Shown piece after piece: positions 38,021 to 50,239 of a stretch of DNA of 64,000 bases. This DNA is from Oxytricha trifallax (taxonomy: Eukaryota > Ciliophora > Spirotrichea > Sporadotrichida > Oxytrichidae). The notes below the pieces were generated by a model that was not told the DNA's origin, ran no database searches, and worked only from the letters and a program-made list of their open reading frames with translations. Every line of letters begins with the position of its first letter. Position 1 is the stretch's first letter. The position numbers and the translations under genes are program-made. The stretch lies in contig ARYC01018604.1 in assembly GCA_000711775.1 (NCBI GenBank), positions 20,327-84,326 on the forward strand, in the 5' to 3' direction.

Positions 38021-40279
38021 ATGGCATATTTCTCAGCAAATAATAAAAATAGCTAGTTTTTCTTATTAATTGTGTACATAATATCACTTCAAATTGTTGC
38101 ATCAACTGAATTCTATCCAATTTACTAAACAAAGTAAACTGGGTGCAATATAGCTAGTGGAGAAATAACAATGATTTAATGCAGCAATTATTTTGAGTTG
38201 CATCGAACATAGGGATTACTAATGTCTGGTAGCTCAAATTCTTACTCCAATTTTATCTCATAAAATTTGTCAACTTCTAACATGACAATCTTCTAAATAA
38301 TTATGGGATAATCTATATTTTATAAATTTCAATCAAATTTGGTTGAACGAGCCCATAAATATATGATTTTATAGATAACTCAAAAGATCTAACTTATGTA
38401 TAGAATTAAACCCAGGTAGGTTGGTACTTAAACTTTGAAACAAACACCTTCAATATAAGGCAACCTATAACTTATTTCTATTCTGGTATGACGGATGCAA
38501 TGACTTTCTAAGACTTAGTCTTATATTTGATTTCAAGTTAAACAGCTCTAGTCATTAGAGACACAAAAAGAAATTGGACTAACCCAAATTAAATCAAGAT
38601 TGGAACTAATAAGCTTAAGTTCTCAGTGTCAGTTAAAAATTATACAAGCTATAACTCCATTTTTGATTTGGTAGTTTGCAGTAATGGAGCAGTAACTTAA
38701 GACTCTTGCTTAATATATGATCTTTATGCAAATAATCAAGCCCTCACCACAAATGTGACATTGAGAAATAACATAACTTTGAAAGCTTAATGTGCAGATA
38801 AATTAATTTTGACTTAGAATTATCTCGTAGTAGCATGCTCACCTTATAGTTCAAACTCTGGCAAATTATCTGTTTACTCAAGAAACTCTAACAATAACAC
38901 TTTGACACTTCTAATTTAAGAAGTAGGCAACACAACGGCGTAAAATAACTATTAGAGACTAGGAGATTCAATGACAATTACAGAGCATAATTTAAATCAT
39001 ACCACTTTGTACTATACATCTACTCTAGTGAATAACAGTATCACTTATAGCTATATCAATACTATCTAGCTTATGAGGTTTGACAATTAAACTGGAGTTC
39101 ATCATAGATACCATATCTAAATCAATCAATATAGAGTTAAAAGCAATGACTCCTTTAACAAAGGACTTATTTAAATGACCAATCTTCCCGATTAAATGTT
39201 ATTGCATGACATTAATTTTCTTTTTATTTATTCTTAAATATTTTGAAGAATTTTACCTTTTTAATACTTTCATATTCAAATTTACAGACTATCTATTAAT
39301 TCCCCTTATGTGGAAATAAATTTACACTCTATGACAACTATTGTGTACCCTGTAACTCAAATGAGTTTACAAGTAATCTCAACTCATAAATATGTGAGAG
39401 TTGTTCAAATACAGACTATCAAAATAAATACTTATAAATTCTCTTTTATATAAATTACTATAATAAATACTTATAAATGAAATATTATAAATTTGCTAAA
39501 TTTTGAATTAATGAATTAGAAATTTAAACTAATTTTTATTACGTCTTTAAAAAAGACCCATTGAATTAATTTTTGATACATTGAAATATATTTTATATAT
39601 GAAAAGATTTATTTGAACTTTAAAACATTCATTTGATATAGATTAATTATTCAATGAAATTCTTTATTAATTATTCGATTACAAATAATTTTCAATGTAT
39701 GCTACCTCATCTTATCAAGGTCTAATTAAATATCTCTACTGCACCTTAGATAACCCTCAGTCAATCCAGTCTTTTAACACCTCCTTATACACTTTTTAAA
39801 GCACAAGAATCGTGCTGCCTCACTCTCTAGGCACTAATAATACTTCTGACAACTCCCCTCTAAACACAGCTTTCGATGATTTCACCCCCATAAACCAAAA
39901 CACCACTGATGATAATTAAACAAGCCAAAATAACACCAATAATAATCAAACCAACACCAACTAAACTAACAATCAGAATAACAACACAAACAATCAGAAT
40001 AACAACACTTCTGAATAAATAAAATCAAAAAGTTAAAGCGAGGAAATGCCCAAAGAAAACATAATCATTATAATTGTGTGTGTAGTCGTTGGGTTTCTTA
40101 TATTAATATTGGTCCCACTTATAGTAATACTATGTGTTATCAAGAAGAATAAAAAGAAAAATGGTAATGCGGGTGCATAGAAAAAAGAAAATGTAGATAG
40201 GTCAAAGAAATATCTGGAGAAAGATGTCCCACCGCAAAGTGAAGCTATTGATATTGATGATATAATATTTCAGAATTGA
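38021..40279 (+). CDS. Type I membrane protein with Asn-rich ectodomain (unrecognised)
   Basis: Start at 38021; MAYFSANNKNSQFFLLIVYI..VAST looks like a signal peptide. A long ectodomain is dense in N-x-T/S sites (NVTLRNNITL, NNTLTLLIQ) and has no recognised fold. A Cys-rich block follows near 39290-39420 (CGNKFTLYDNYCVPC, ICESCSNT), similar in style to EGF/GF-receptor-like cysteine repeats. After an unresolved interruption (39,430-39,690) come an N/T/Q-rich stalk (NNNQTNTNQTNNQNN), one membrane helix (IIIIIVCVVVGFLILILVPL), a basic stop-transfer KKNKKKN and a short acidic tail to TGA at 40279. One frame change near 38,345 and one near 39,240 are unresolved (intron, IES or error). Cell-surface protein; function unknown. 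Confidence 0.7.
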
Positions 40280-40439
40280 ATTTATTCAGGGAATACACAT
40301 ACTCAAATCTACTTTTATTACTATTAAAAATGTAAAGTTTAACTTTAAGATTACCAAACCCTTGAATTATATATAAATTGCATTAATTTAATAAACGAAA
40401 AGTTTAATATTTGAAACCTCCTTATATATCAGAATATGA

Positions 40440-41160
40440 TTTCTATTAATTTTTTAATTCCTTACTTTTTTATACAATAGTAAATAAAAAAGTAGAAAAG
40501 AAAGATCTGTAAGTCTTTGAGAAATAAGCAGGTCCCTTTGAAAAAGACAGTAGTTTTCAGAAGAGGAAGAAAGAAAGCCTGTAAAGAGTGAAATTTGAGA
40601 TTGACATCAGACCTCAGAGGTCGTCAGATGAAGACGGAGATAATGAAAGATTGCCCACTGGTAAAATTGTTTATAATATTAATCATATTAATTAATTATC
40701 ATTATTATCTAAATTGAGAAAACTGATCACATAGACCAAGGTCCAAACTAGCCTTTAAACAAATAAGAATCCCCTTAGTAATTGAATATGCGATTGTAAA
40801 ACAATAAAAATTAGATAAAAGATCAACAAGAAGAGGAAGAGAAAAAAGAAGAAGTCAAAGATGAGAATAGCAGCTTAAAATATAACTCAAATTTATACCC
40901 GAAAATTGATCCTATATCCCCAACTTATTTTAATTTAATATTTCTATATTAATATCAATTTTTATGTAATTTATGTGATTTGTTTATAATATAAAGTTAC
41001 AATTAAATATCCAACTTAGGAAAGTAAAAACAAATAATAGTTAATTAATGCAAATAAAAGAGAAGTAGATTTATAACAATATGAAGAAGATGAATCTTCC
41101 TCATCAATATCCTTTGAAAATCAAGATTTAGTAGAGAGTGAACGAAGTCTCAATATTATC
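40440..41160 (+). CDS. Possible gene fragment encoding charged cytoplasmic-tail-like sequence
   Basis: Coding-looking blocks in plus orientation: NKKVEKKDLQVFEKQAGPF, VKFEIDIRPQRSSDEDGDNE, an intron-like gap (GTAAAATTG..TTGAG), then QGPNQPLNKQESPQQL, EEEEKKEEVKDENSS, and REVDLQQYEEDESSSSISFE. No start codon is visible in the first block and the last block has no clear stop near its acidic end. They could be further exons of the membrane protein upstream (its tail is similar in style) or a separate or broken gene. Assignment is weak. Confidence 0.4.
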
Positions 41161-41571
41161 AAAATTAAAAATATTGATATATATTAATAAAGGATGAATG
41201 TCTCAATTAAAATTTATAAGTTTAGTAATAACTAGTAAGATAATAATCAAGCCAGAAATATACTTCGTTTTTAATGTTTAATAACCAAATTAAATTAATT
41301 CGATAAATTAATTAATAAAGTTTATGGTAGTTAACTTAGATGAAGGCAGATAAAACAACCAAATTAATTATTCATACAATAGTAATTGAAACTGAAGTGA
41401 ACAAATTCATTAGAATATAAATATTTTAATAGTAGAGCATGATTGACTTATTATAATTTCATCAATATTTCTATTTTATACAAAGTGTATAGAAAAGAAG
41501 AATTAAAGAATTATATACTTAAATCTAAATATTATATTAAAGACTTTAGTTTAGATCTTCTTATAAAAAAA

Positions 41572-44500
41572 TCAAATAAAAATGAGAAAATTTAAATTAC
41601 CTAATAAAAACAACGATTAATATTGTAAAATTTCTAATATTGCTTTATTTATATTATGTATATTGCTCAAATGTAATATATTGATAGATAAATTGGTCAT
41701 AAAAATTTTTAATTAAAATAAGAAAACTTAATGATATTATTGTTTTAATGAAATTATTTAATACATAAAATGTAAAAAACTGTTAAAATTTCCTAATCTT
41801 ATTAATTTATAATTAATTAGCCTAATTTCTTTGAATTGTTCTAAAATAATTGGCAGGAAAATTTTATTTTATTATTTTTTATAGTTTCTTGTGTATTCGC
41901 TTGTATAGTGTGATTTCAAATTTGGTTTCTTATTTGTCTACTTATTTAGAGAAGAAGCATGAGATTGTTATAATTTTGAATTACTTGCTATATGCTTTGC
42001 ATTTTAAATAGTTTTAGTGCTCTTATTTTATAATTAATCTTCAGTTGGAGCAATTTTTTCTTTAATCATAACTTTATTCTTGGTTTCAATTGGTTTAATA
42101 TTCTCATCAACTTTCTTCATGCCCTCATTAACAGTTTAATTTAACGGAATTATAAAGAATCCACAAAATATTGGAATTTAAAAATAAAAATCTCATTGAA
42201 TAATCCAACATAAACAGTGCCATCTTTGTAAAAGAGCTAACCCCAACCATGAGGCATTTTATCCTTTAATTCTCCCTCATATCGATCCCCATTTGGATAA
42301 ATTATAGTTCCTAATCAATAATATAAATCAAATTTATATATACTTACCATTATTGTATTAGTTTTCTATTTGTTCAATTTGATCTCCAGTATAGATTATT
42401 GGAAGTTTAAAATTATAATTCCTTTACAAAAACTTAAAATTTAAATCTCAAATTAAAAATAATTCGGGTAATCATTTTTGTAATACTATCTCTCCACTAG
42501 GCAACTTGTACTTATAATTTTTTTTTTCAGTTATTTGTCCATATTTGTATTTTACATCACATTCATATCCTTTATAATATCTTATGCCTTTTCCATGCAT
42601 TAGTCCATCTTTAAATTATCCTTAATAATAAAGTTTGTCTTTGTTGGCTTCAAAAAGCTTAAATTAAAAAAAAAAATGTTTTATTATAGGGAATTTACAT
42701 GTTAGTTTACCACAATGATAGAGTGTTCCTTCTTTATGAGCTAATTTACTTCCTTCATATCTATAAATCATTAATACATTTTATATTAGTTACACAAAGC
42801 CTGAGTATCTTAGAATTTATCCAATCTCATCTTTTGGAAAAAATAAAATATCATCAGCTTTTGCAAATTTAACTTCTGTACTTTATATTATAAATTAAAA
42901 AAGTTATAGTAAAACTAAAGAATCAATTTTTAAATTACTTTGCTGCACAGAACCCTAATTAGAACTTGTAAAAGTAAAAATACTTACCCCTGGACTAGAT
43001 ACATTAAAAATAAATTCGGTTTTTTTTATGAAATGTGCCTAATTACTTCTATTTATTTTTATTAACTAATTATAATATTAAAATTTCTTAGAGACATTAA
43101 CATGAACTGCACCAGTATATAAATCTTAATTTAAACCTAGGTAGATCGTTATAATATGTTAAATTTATTTTATAAGGGTAAGATTGTTATTAAAAGTAAA
43201 TACGATATAAAGAAAAAAATTTTAATGCATACAAATTTTTCACTTTAGGTAAATATTATTTAGTTGGACTCAAAGAAGCTTGCTTATTCTTCAATTTTTT
43301 GAAAATTTAATGACATGTTTTAGATTATTTTATTTTTAAAGTAAGCCTAAGTTATTTTAAACCAAACATCTATACACAATCACTGTTTTCCAAACTTAAT
43401 CTGATGTATTTTTAAAGACATTTTTATATGATTCATAAATTAAAGTTCCATTGAGGAAATTGTATCAATATATTTTTATAAAGTTGATTAACTCTTGCTA
43501 AATAAAAAATTTTATATAAATCTTAAACATTAACATTCTTTACTACAGATACAGCTTATAGAAGTTAATTGTTCAAATTAAAGCTTGACATCAAATAAAA
43601 ATTCGCTGCAGGTACTATCAACTTAAAATAATAATTATAAAATAAAAAGACTAATATTATAGCATTTTAATAAATTTATTAAAATTTTTGAGGGAAAAAT
43701 TCCGGTCTAAATAAATTTTATATTTTAAAAGTAATTTATGGACTATATATTAAATACTATAACTTTTTCAAGATTCATTATTATATTATTAAATTCTAGT
43801 AAAACAGAGAATTAAAAATAATTTGGACTTTACTATTGGATTTAATATTTTATCTCATCATATTCCAAAAATAAATTGATTTAATTTAATAAACCAATCA
43901 TTCAAATAAATCATTTTACCTCTCTTTTATGATGAGATAAAATATTGCATCCAATTATAAAAATCAATATATTTTAAACTTTTTACTATCACCGTATTTT
44001 TTATGTTTAATGCTGTCTAATACTAATTAGATGAATTGTTTATTTTTATCTAAATAATTTCGAATGAAATCTTTCATAAATCACTAAATAAATTAAAAAT
44101 TAAAAATAAATGTCGAAAATTTCTACCCCTAAAATAATTATTAACTTGCTGGTTAGTGTTCCACTTATTAACCATACATCTATTACTCTCAATTTGTTAT
44201 TAATTTTAACTACCCAATCTCCGAATGGATAATCAATACCTGCCCATCTTTCATGTATTCATAAATATATAAAAGAATTTATTGCTTTAGAATAGATAGA
44301 ATATTTAGTTGTTATGTGAGCAAATCTTTGATCTACTTTATTTTTAATTTGAATCAAATTTATGAAAAATTACAAAAACCTTTTTACTAATTACTTATAT
44401 TTTGATTTAAGAAGCTGAATCATACTTATCTTTAAACAATTTATACACGGAGTTATTTGTACCAACAGACGAATTTGAGTTTTCAAAAACTTTTCCTAAA

Positions 44501-45380
44501 TTTACAGCTACTTTTAGAACAACAGAACCGTCTTTATCACCCTTATAATCTCATTAAAATTTTATATAAGTATCTATTCATTTTATTGCAAATTTATAAC
44601 GAATATTTAAAATAGAATCTGCAATTTTGAAGGCTTCAACTAAAGTAGTCAAGTATATTCCTGGTCCTATTCAAAATCCCTATATTTTTATCTGTAAGAT
44701 CTATTAAAATGCTCCATATTGTTTATTATAAAAATAGAGAAGACAGAGGTATATGTAGCGACGTAAAAATTAAGGAATAAATTGAATAGTACTCATTAAA
44801 TTAATTCAACAATTAAGGTTTCTATACAAAACTTTAATAATAAGTTACATAGTTCCTTTTACTGAATAATTAATTTTTTTTAAAAAAATAACTTCTTTTC
44901 ACATAAAAGGCAACATAATAAATTTTAGTAAATAGTTAATTAACATCTAACAATATATGAAAAAAAAAATTATTTATTATTTACTTTAATTTTTAAAAAA
45001 TTATTTCTTTCAGAAAATACTATACAAATAATCCATTATGAAATTATTGAGACAAAATTTTTGATTATTTTTAAAAGTTATTTTATTTTTAGAAATTTCA
45101 TTACATTTTTAAGTAAAAAAATAATATTATCAACAAATTAAATAGCATAACAGTTTAAATTTATCCATCAGAGCTTGGCAGTAAATTTACATAGTCCTTT
45201 CGCGTATCACAGCACATTTTAACAAAATTTTTAAGAGTAGTTCCATGGTACAATGCATAGCTGTAGGACAGTCACTGGGTTAATGGTAAGCATTTTCATT
45301 CTGACAAAGAGGGCAATTGTTATACTTTGCTATGCTAGTGCAATCCTGTTTATACTTTTACATATAGATTAAACTTTTAA
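41572..45380 (-). pseudogene. Zinc-knuckle / ADP-ribosyltransferase-like / MORN protein, copy 1 (decayed)
   Basis: First of three tandem paralogues. Blocks on the minus strand: knuckle CPLCQNENAYHQPSDC (about 45,300), YHGTTLKNFVKMCCDTRKDYV, PGIYLTTLVEAFKIADS (about 44,640), SVVLKVAVNLGKVFE, RWAGIDYPFGDWVVKINNKLRV (about 44,220), KLIVPAANFYLM, MORN units YYQGQFKDGLMHGKGIRYY (about 42,600) and YPNGDRYEGELKDKMPHGWGQ (about 42,270), then a K/S/N tail. Relative to copy 2 it lacks the start exon, has a 1-nt loss between PTAMH and LYHGTT (about 45,240), and its stop TGA has become TAA, so the frame runs on to 41572. Probably a pseudogene, although IES processing could hide some breaks. Confidence 0.7.
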
Positions 45381-46003
45381 AATATTATAATAAAATAGGG
45401 AATCAAGCAGGAGAAGTTGTCAAAAACTAATTCTTGAAATTTATAAAAATTAAGAAAAAATAATATTAATTCTATTACATTTTGTCAGCATTTGTTCATT
45501 TGAAATTAAAAGAACAAAAATTAGCATAAATTAATAAAGAAACTACTCTATTATTTCTATATAGTTTTTATATTATTTAACATTCTATATATATTTGCAA
45601 CCATTTTTTATATTTAGTTTTTTTTTTCAAAATGGTCTATTAAAATATTTTTGCTTTTAAAATATAAAATTAATTTTCTTTTCTTAAAATGCAAAAATTA
45701 TTAATTTAAAAAATTTCCTTGCACAGCTTTTTTCTGAAATTAAGGTACTAGTAAAATTAAATAAGTTTTTAAATTTGAGCTTTTTCATATAACTAAATTT
45801 AAAATTTATTTAAAATTAATATATCTTTAAAAAAAATTTAAGAGATGAGAAGAAAAGAAATTAAAATGATCTTCATATTTCTCCCACTAGATAAAATAAT
45901 GATAAATAATATAACTTTTTTTTTCGATCTTTTTATAATTTGAATTTATATCTACTTTTTTAAAAAATAATCATTTGTATATAAATTATGTCTTTATTAT
46001 AAT
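45381..46003. other. AT-rich spacer between MORN copies 1 and the TBE relic
   Basis: Over 80 percent A+T, no credible coding frame. Partly similar in character to the spacer 3' of copy 2. Confidence 0.3.
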
Positions 46004-46440
46004 CAAAATACCATTACTTCCTCAATAATTTCATTCAGTTTTTAATAGATAATTGTAAAGTATTAGTCCATTCTTTGTTTAGGTTTTTATTGGATTAATT
46101 TAGGAAATTAGAGTTTTTAAGTAAAACTTTTTTTGTAATGCTGCTTCATAAATCTCCATGAACTGTATGTGTCACTAACCATTATAATTTAATTAGAGAG
46201 TTAACATATTGATTCAAAGCCTAAGAGTAAAGTAAAATATAAGCAGCATCTTATCGATTATTTTATCAATGATAGACTTTCAAATATTTGGCTCACTTCT
46301 CTTCTCGTTAAGAGAGCTGAAATGTTTCATCAAAAACTTTCTGAGCTTCATATCCCTGCTAAGTCTATAATTAAAAAGATTGGTATATCTTACAAGACAG
46401 TCAATCGAAAAATAGACTGATTCATTTTACAGTTTTTAGA
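46001..46440 (+). mobile_element. Decayed TBE end with transposase fragment
   Basis: From 46004 the sequence follows the 117-bp TBE B terminal repeat: AATCAAAATACCATTACTTC where TBE B has AATCAAAACCCCAAAACCCT, then ATTAGTCCATTCTTTG where TBE B has ATTAGTGCATTCTTTA. At 46,211-46,419 a transposase piece reads PKSKVKYKQHLIDYFI, KRAEMFHQKLSELHIPAKS, IGISYKTVNRKID, matching the N-terminal third of the TBE transposases in this window. No other end or other TBE genes are found before MORN copy 2, so the element is truncated and old. Confidence 0.8.
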
Positions 46441-46916
46441 GTCGGATCTAGATGATTATAATTTTATGTTTATCTTTTTCCTCAGGAGAAATGAATATTC
46501 GTTTCTTTTGAAATTATCAAATAACCTCTTTTAGATGCTCTTGTTTTAAAGTTCCAATTAGGCCAAATAAAATATTTTTTTTCTAAGAACTTATTAGAGA
46601 GTTGTATCTTAGATTATAAATAAATAAAACTAGTAAATTAGATTACCAATAACTTTACGATAAATATAAAAATATTTTTTTAAAGTTTTTATTTATTTTA
46701 TATATAGTAATATAATCATTAGTATAGAGATATAAATTGGTTATAAATATTTCTAATTTAAAATAAGAAAACTTGATCCCAAATTTTAAAGAAATAATCT
46801 AATACATAAAATATTGTACTCGTTCATACTTTTCATTTTATTTTTCATAATTACATTATCCTAATTTCCTTGAGTTGTAATTAATTTATTTTTAGTAATG
46901 AGAAGTTTTTTTCTTA
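46441..46916. other. AT-rich region 3' of MORN copy 2
   Basis: No gene seen. Parts resemble the region 3' of copy 1 (same short frames such as MYQIISLK), suggesting the tandem duplication extended past the stop codon. Confidence 0.35.
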
Positions 46917-49900
46917 TCATTTTTTATAGCTTCTTTCGTATTCTGTTGTGTAATTTAATTTTTAATTTGACTTGTTATTTGTCGACTTATTTTGAGAAGA
47001 AACAGTAGAAGATTATTATTTTGAAGTATTTGTTATATTCTTAGCATCTTAGATAGTTTTATTGCTCTTATATTATTAAGCTTCCTGACTTGGTGGCAAT
47101 GTTTATTTAGAAGTTAAGCTTTTCTTAGTTTCAATTGATTAAACTTTTTTATCGATTTACTTCTTACCCTCATTAATTTATAGATTAATTGAATATAAAC
47201 GAATACAAAAATTTTCTTTAATAAATATTGAAAAATAAAATTTAAAATCTCATTGAATAATCCAACATAAAAAGATCCATCTTTGTTAAAGTACTCTCCC
47301 CAGCCATGGGGAATTTTATCTTTTAAATCACCTTTATATTTTTCACCATTTGGATAAATTATAGTTCCTATAAATTAGTTAATTTTTTTTTATGATTCTT
47401 ACCTATGTTGCATTATTCTTTATAATTTTCCAATTAAGACGATTCGTAAATTATTGCAAGTTTTTAAAGTATTTTTTTTCATATTATAAGAATTAATCCT
47501 TCAAAGTTCATTCAATTTATATTATTGTAGGAATACATTTGACTCGAGAAACTATAATTTAATTTAAATTAAATTTGTACAAATCTTGTCTGTTAACTTT
47601 GTCCTAGCATAAAAATATAGTACTTGTTATTTAGGGGAATAAAAATAGCTCGACTATATTATTGGAATTTTCTCTTTTTTAACACCAGAAGAATGAAAAA
47701 TCTTTTTAATTTTTGGGTGATTTGAACAACTGATTTTGTTACCAAAAATAAAAACGATTTCTTTCCTCTTGGATGAGACACGAGAAAACTCCAATAATAA
47801 AATTTAATTGATTATAAATTCCCCATTAAACAAGTACCATATTTTCTAGGCTAGGACAAATTTAATTGCCAATATTTGTATCAACTTAATTTTGATATTA
47901 AATTATAACTACCTTAATCAAATTCATTTTACAATAATAAAATACTGTTTCGCCACCAGGCCTTTTGAACTTTATGCTCTTTAAAAGGGGGGGGTGTCTA
48001 AGTAGGTGCAAATTTTTTTTTTACAAAAACCGTCAAAATTCTAAGTCGATGCAAGATCAATTTTTGACACTATTGACCTATTTGATCATCCTACACTCCA
48101 TAAAAGTATAATTTTTTATTAAAATTTACTTCTCATCTTCTATATCGAACTCCTTCATGATATCTCAATCATTAGATACTAATTTTTTCTATGAAGAAAT
48201 CAGATTATTATTAATAATAATTATTTTTTCTCTTGATCAAATATATGATATGACTAAATTATGAAATGCATTTCATAATAAAATCGAATTAGTCAAAAAA
48301 TAATTTAGGAATAAGACCTTAATTACTATTGACTTATAATTTTGATGTTTGGCAAAATATTTTATTCGCACACTCTGATTAATGTACTTCATAAAGGCAA
48401 ATAATTGAATCATCATGAGTAATGAAGTTCTTTTTACTAAATTATTTTTTGACTAATTCGATTTTATTATGAAATGCATTTCATAATTTCGTCATATCAT
48501 ATATTTGATCAAGAGAAAAAATAATTAATATTAATAATAATCTGATTTCTTCATAGAAAAAATTAGTATCTAATGATTGAGATGTCATGAAGGAGTTCGA
48601 TATAGAAGATGAGAAGTAAATTTTAATAAAAAATTATACTTTTATGGAGTGTAGGATGATCAAATAGGTCAATAGTGTCAAAAATTGATCCTGCACCGAC
48701 TTAGAATTTTGACGTTTTTTGTGAAAAAAAGTTTTGCACCTACTTAGACACCCCCCCCCTTTAAAAAGAGTATTTTTCCATATTCCATAACTAAATCAAA
48801 TTCGTGATCTTCATAAAAAAGAACGCCTCTACCATGCATTTGATTATCATAAAATTCTCCTTGGTAAAATGGTTTTTCTTTGTTAGCTTCTGTTGCAGTA
48901 AAGTTTAAAAAAGCTTAATTTATAATTATATAAAATTTTAGTAAGTTTAAGGGGATGATATAATATTCCACTTTTATGGCAAATTTTGCTTCCTTTATAA
49001 CTGAAAAAAATAATGAAACATTATATAAAAGTTTACTTACACCAATCCATCGTAGTAAAAAAATAGAAGTTCTCCAGTCTTCAACCAATCAGCAGTGAAA
49101 AATAATTGATTTTCTACTTTCTCAAATCTAACTTCTGTACTTCAATTGAAAATTTAGATAATTTTCTCAATTATTAAGGAAAAAAATTTTAATAATAATT
49201 TTTTACTTTGCTGAACATTTCCCTAGATATAATTTAGAAATAAAGAAATAATTACACCTGGACTTGAGATAGCTTAATAAATATATTTACCTTAAGATTT
49301 AGATTTTTTTCTATATAGTAAAATATAATGACTAAATTAATTAGAGACGTTTTTATGAATTGTACCAGATAATAAATCTAAATTGATAATTAGTTTGCTT
49401 CTATTAGTTTATTAAATTTTAGGTAAAAATTTAGGAATACTCATTTGAATATTTTTGAGATTAATTTTGATTTTTCAAAAGATATGGCGAATCTTTTCTT
49501 TATAATAAATAAGGTTCTGTACAAATTATCAGATCTTAGAATTATATAATTTTTATAGTATAAAGTTGGAAGCTGATTCATTATATAAACAATTATTATA
49601 AAGAAAATATTTATAAAATAAATCTTTGGTATTATAATTCCTGACTACTGATAAGCCTAAAATTTTTTAGAAATTAGCTTTAAATTCCGGCATCAAATAA
49701 ACATTAGCTTTTGGTACAATCAACTTTTGTTAAAAATAATATATTAAAATTCTAACATTCTATTTTTAATTTAATCAAAGGTTTTAAATATTTTGCTCAT
49801 AATAATAATTGTTTTTAAATATATATTCACCAAATAATATGCATTCATCTCATTTTAAATAATTAAAATCAATTCTAAAAATCTCATTTTAAAGTATATT

Positions 49901-50187
49901 ATTACACTTGTATTTTTTTCTACTTCCTATTATAAACTTAGAATAAGTTTAATAAGAAATGAGCTTACTTAGAATAGTCTCAGTAAAAAAGATTCATTTT
50001 TATATATTCATAAACAATAAAAAATTGCATCGTAAATTCCAAATTATATGCAAACATTTTCCGAATTAAAAGATATATTGAAATTTTAGAGTTTTTTTAC
50101 ATTTTAAATCCTATAATTTTGATCTTTGAGGAATTTATTGACCTAAAAACCCTTACTTTAATTATTATTATTATTATTATAATTATA

Positions 50188-50239
<52 letters not shown>

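Noticed and set aside
41600-41850. Downstream extension of MORN copy 1 as functional C-terminus
   Set aside because: It follows a TGA-to-TAA stop loss and has the composition of the non-coding spacer seen after copy 2.
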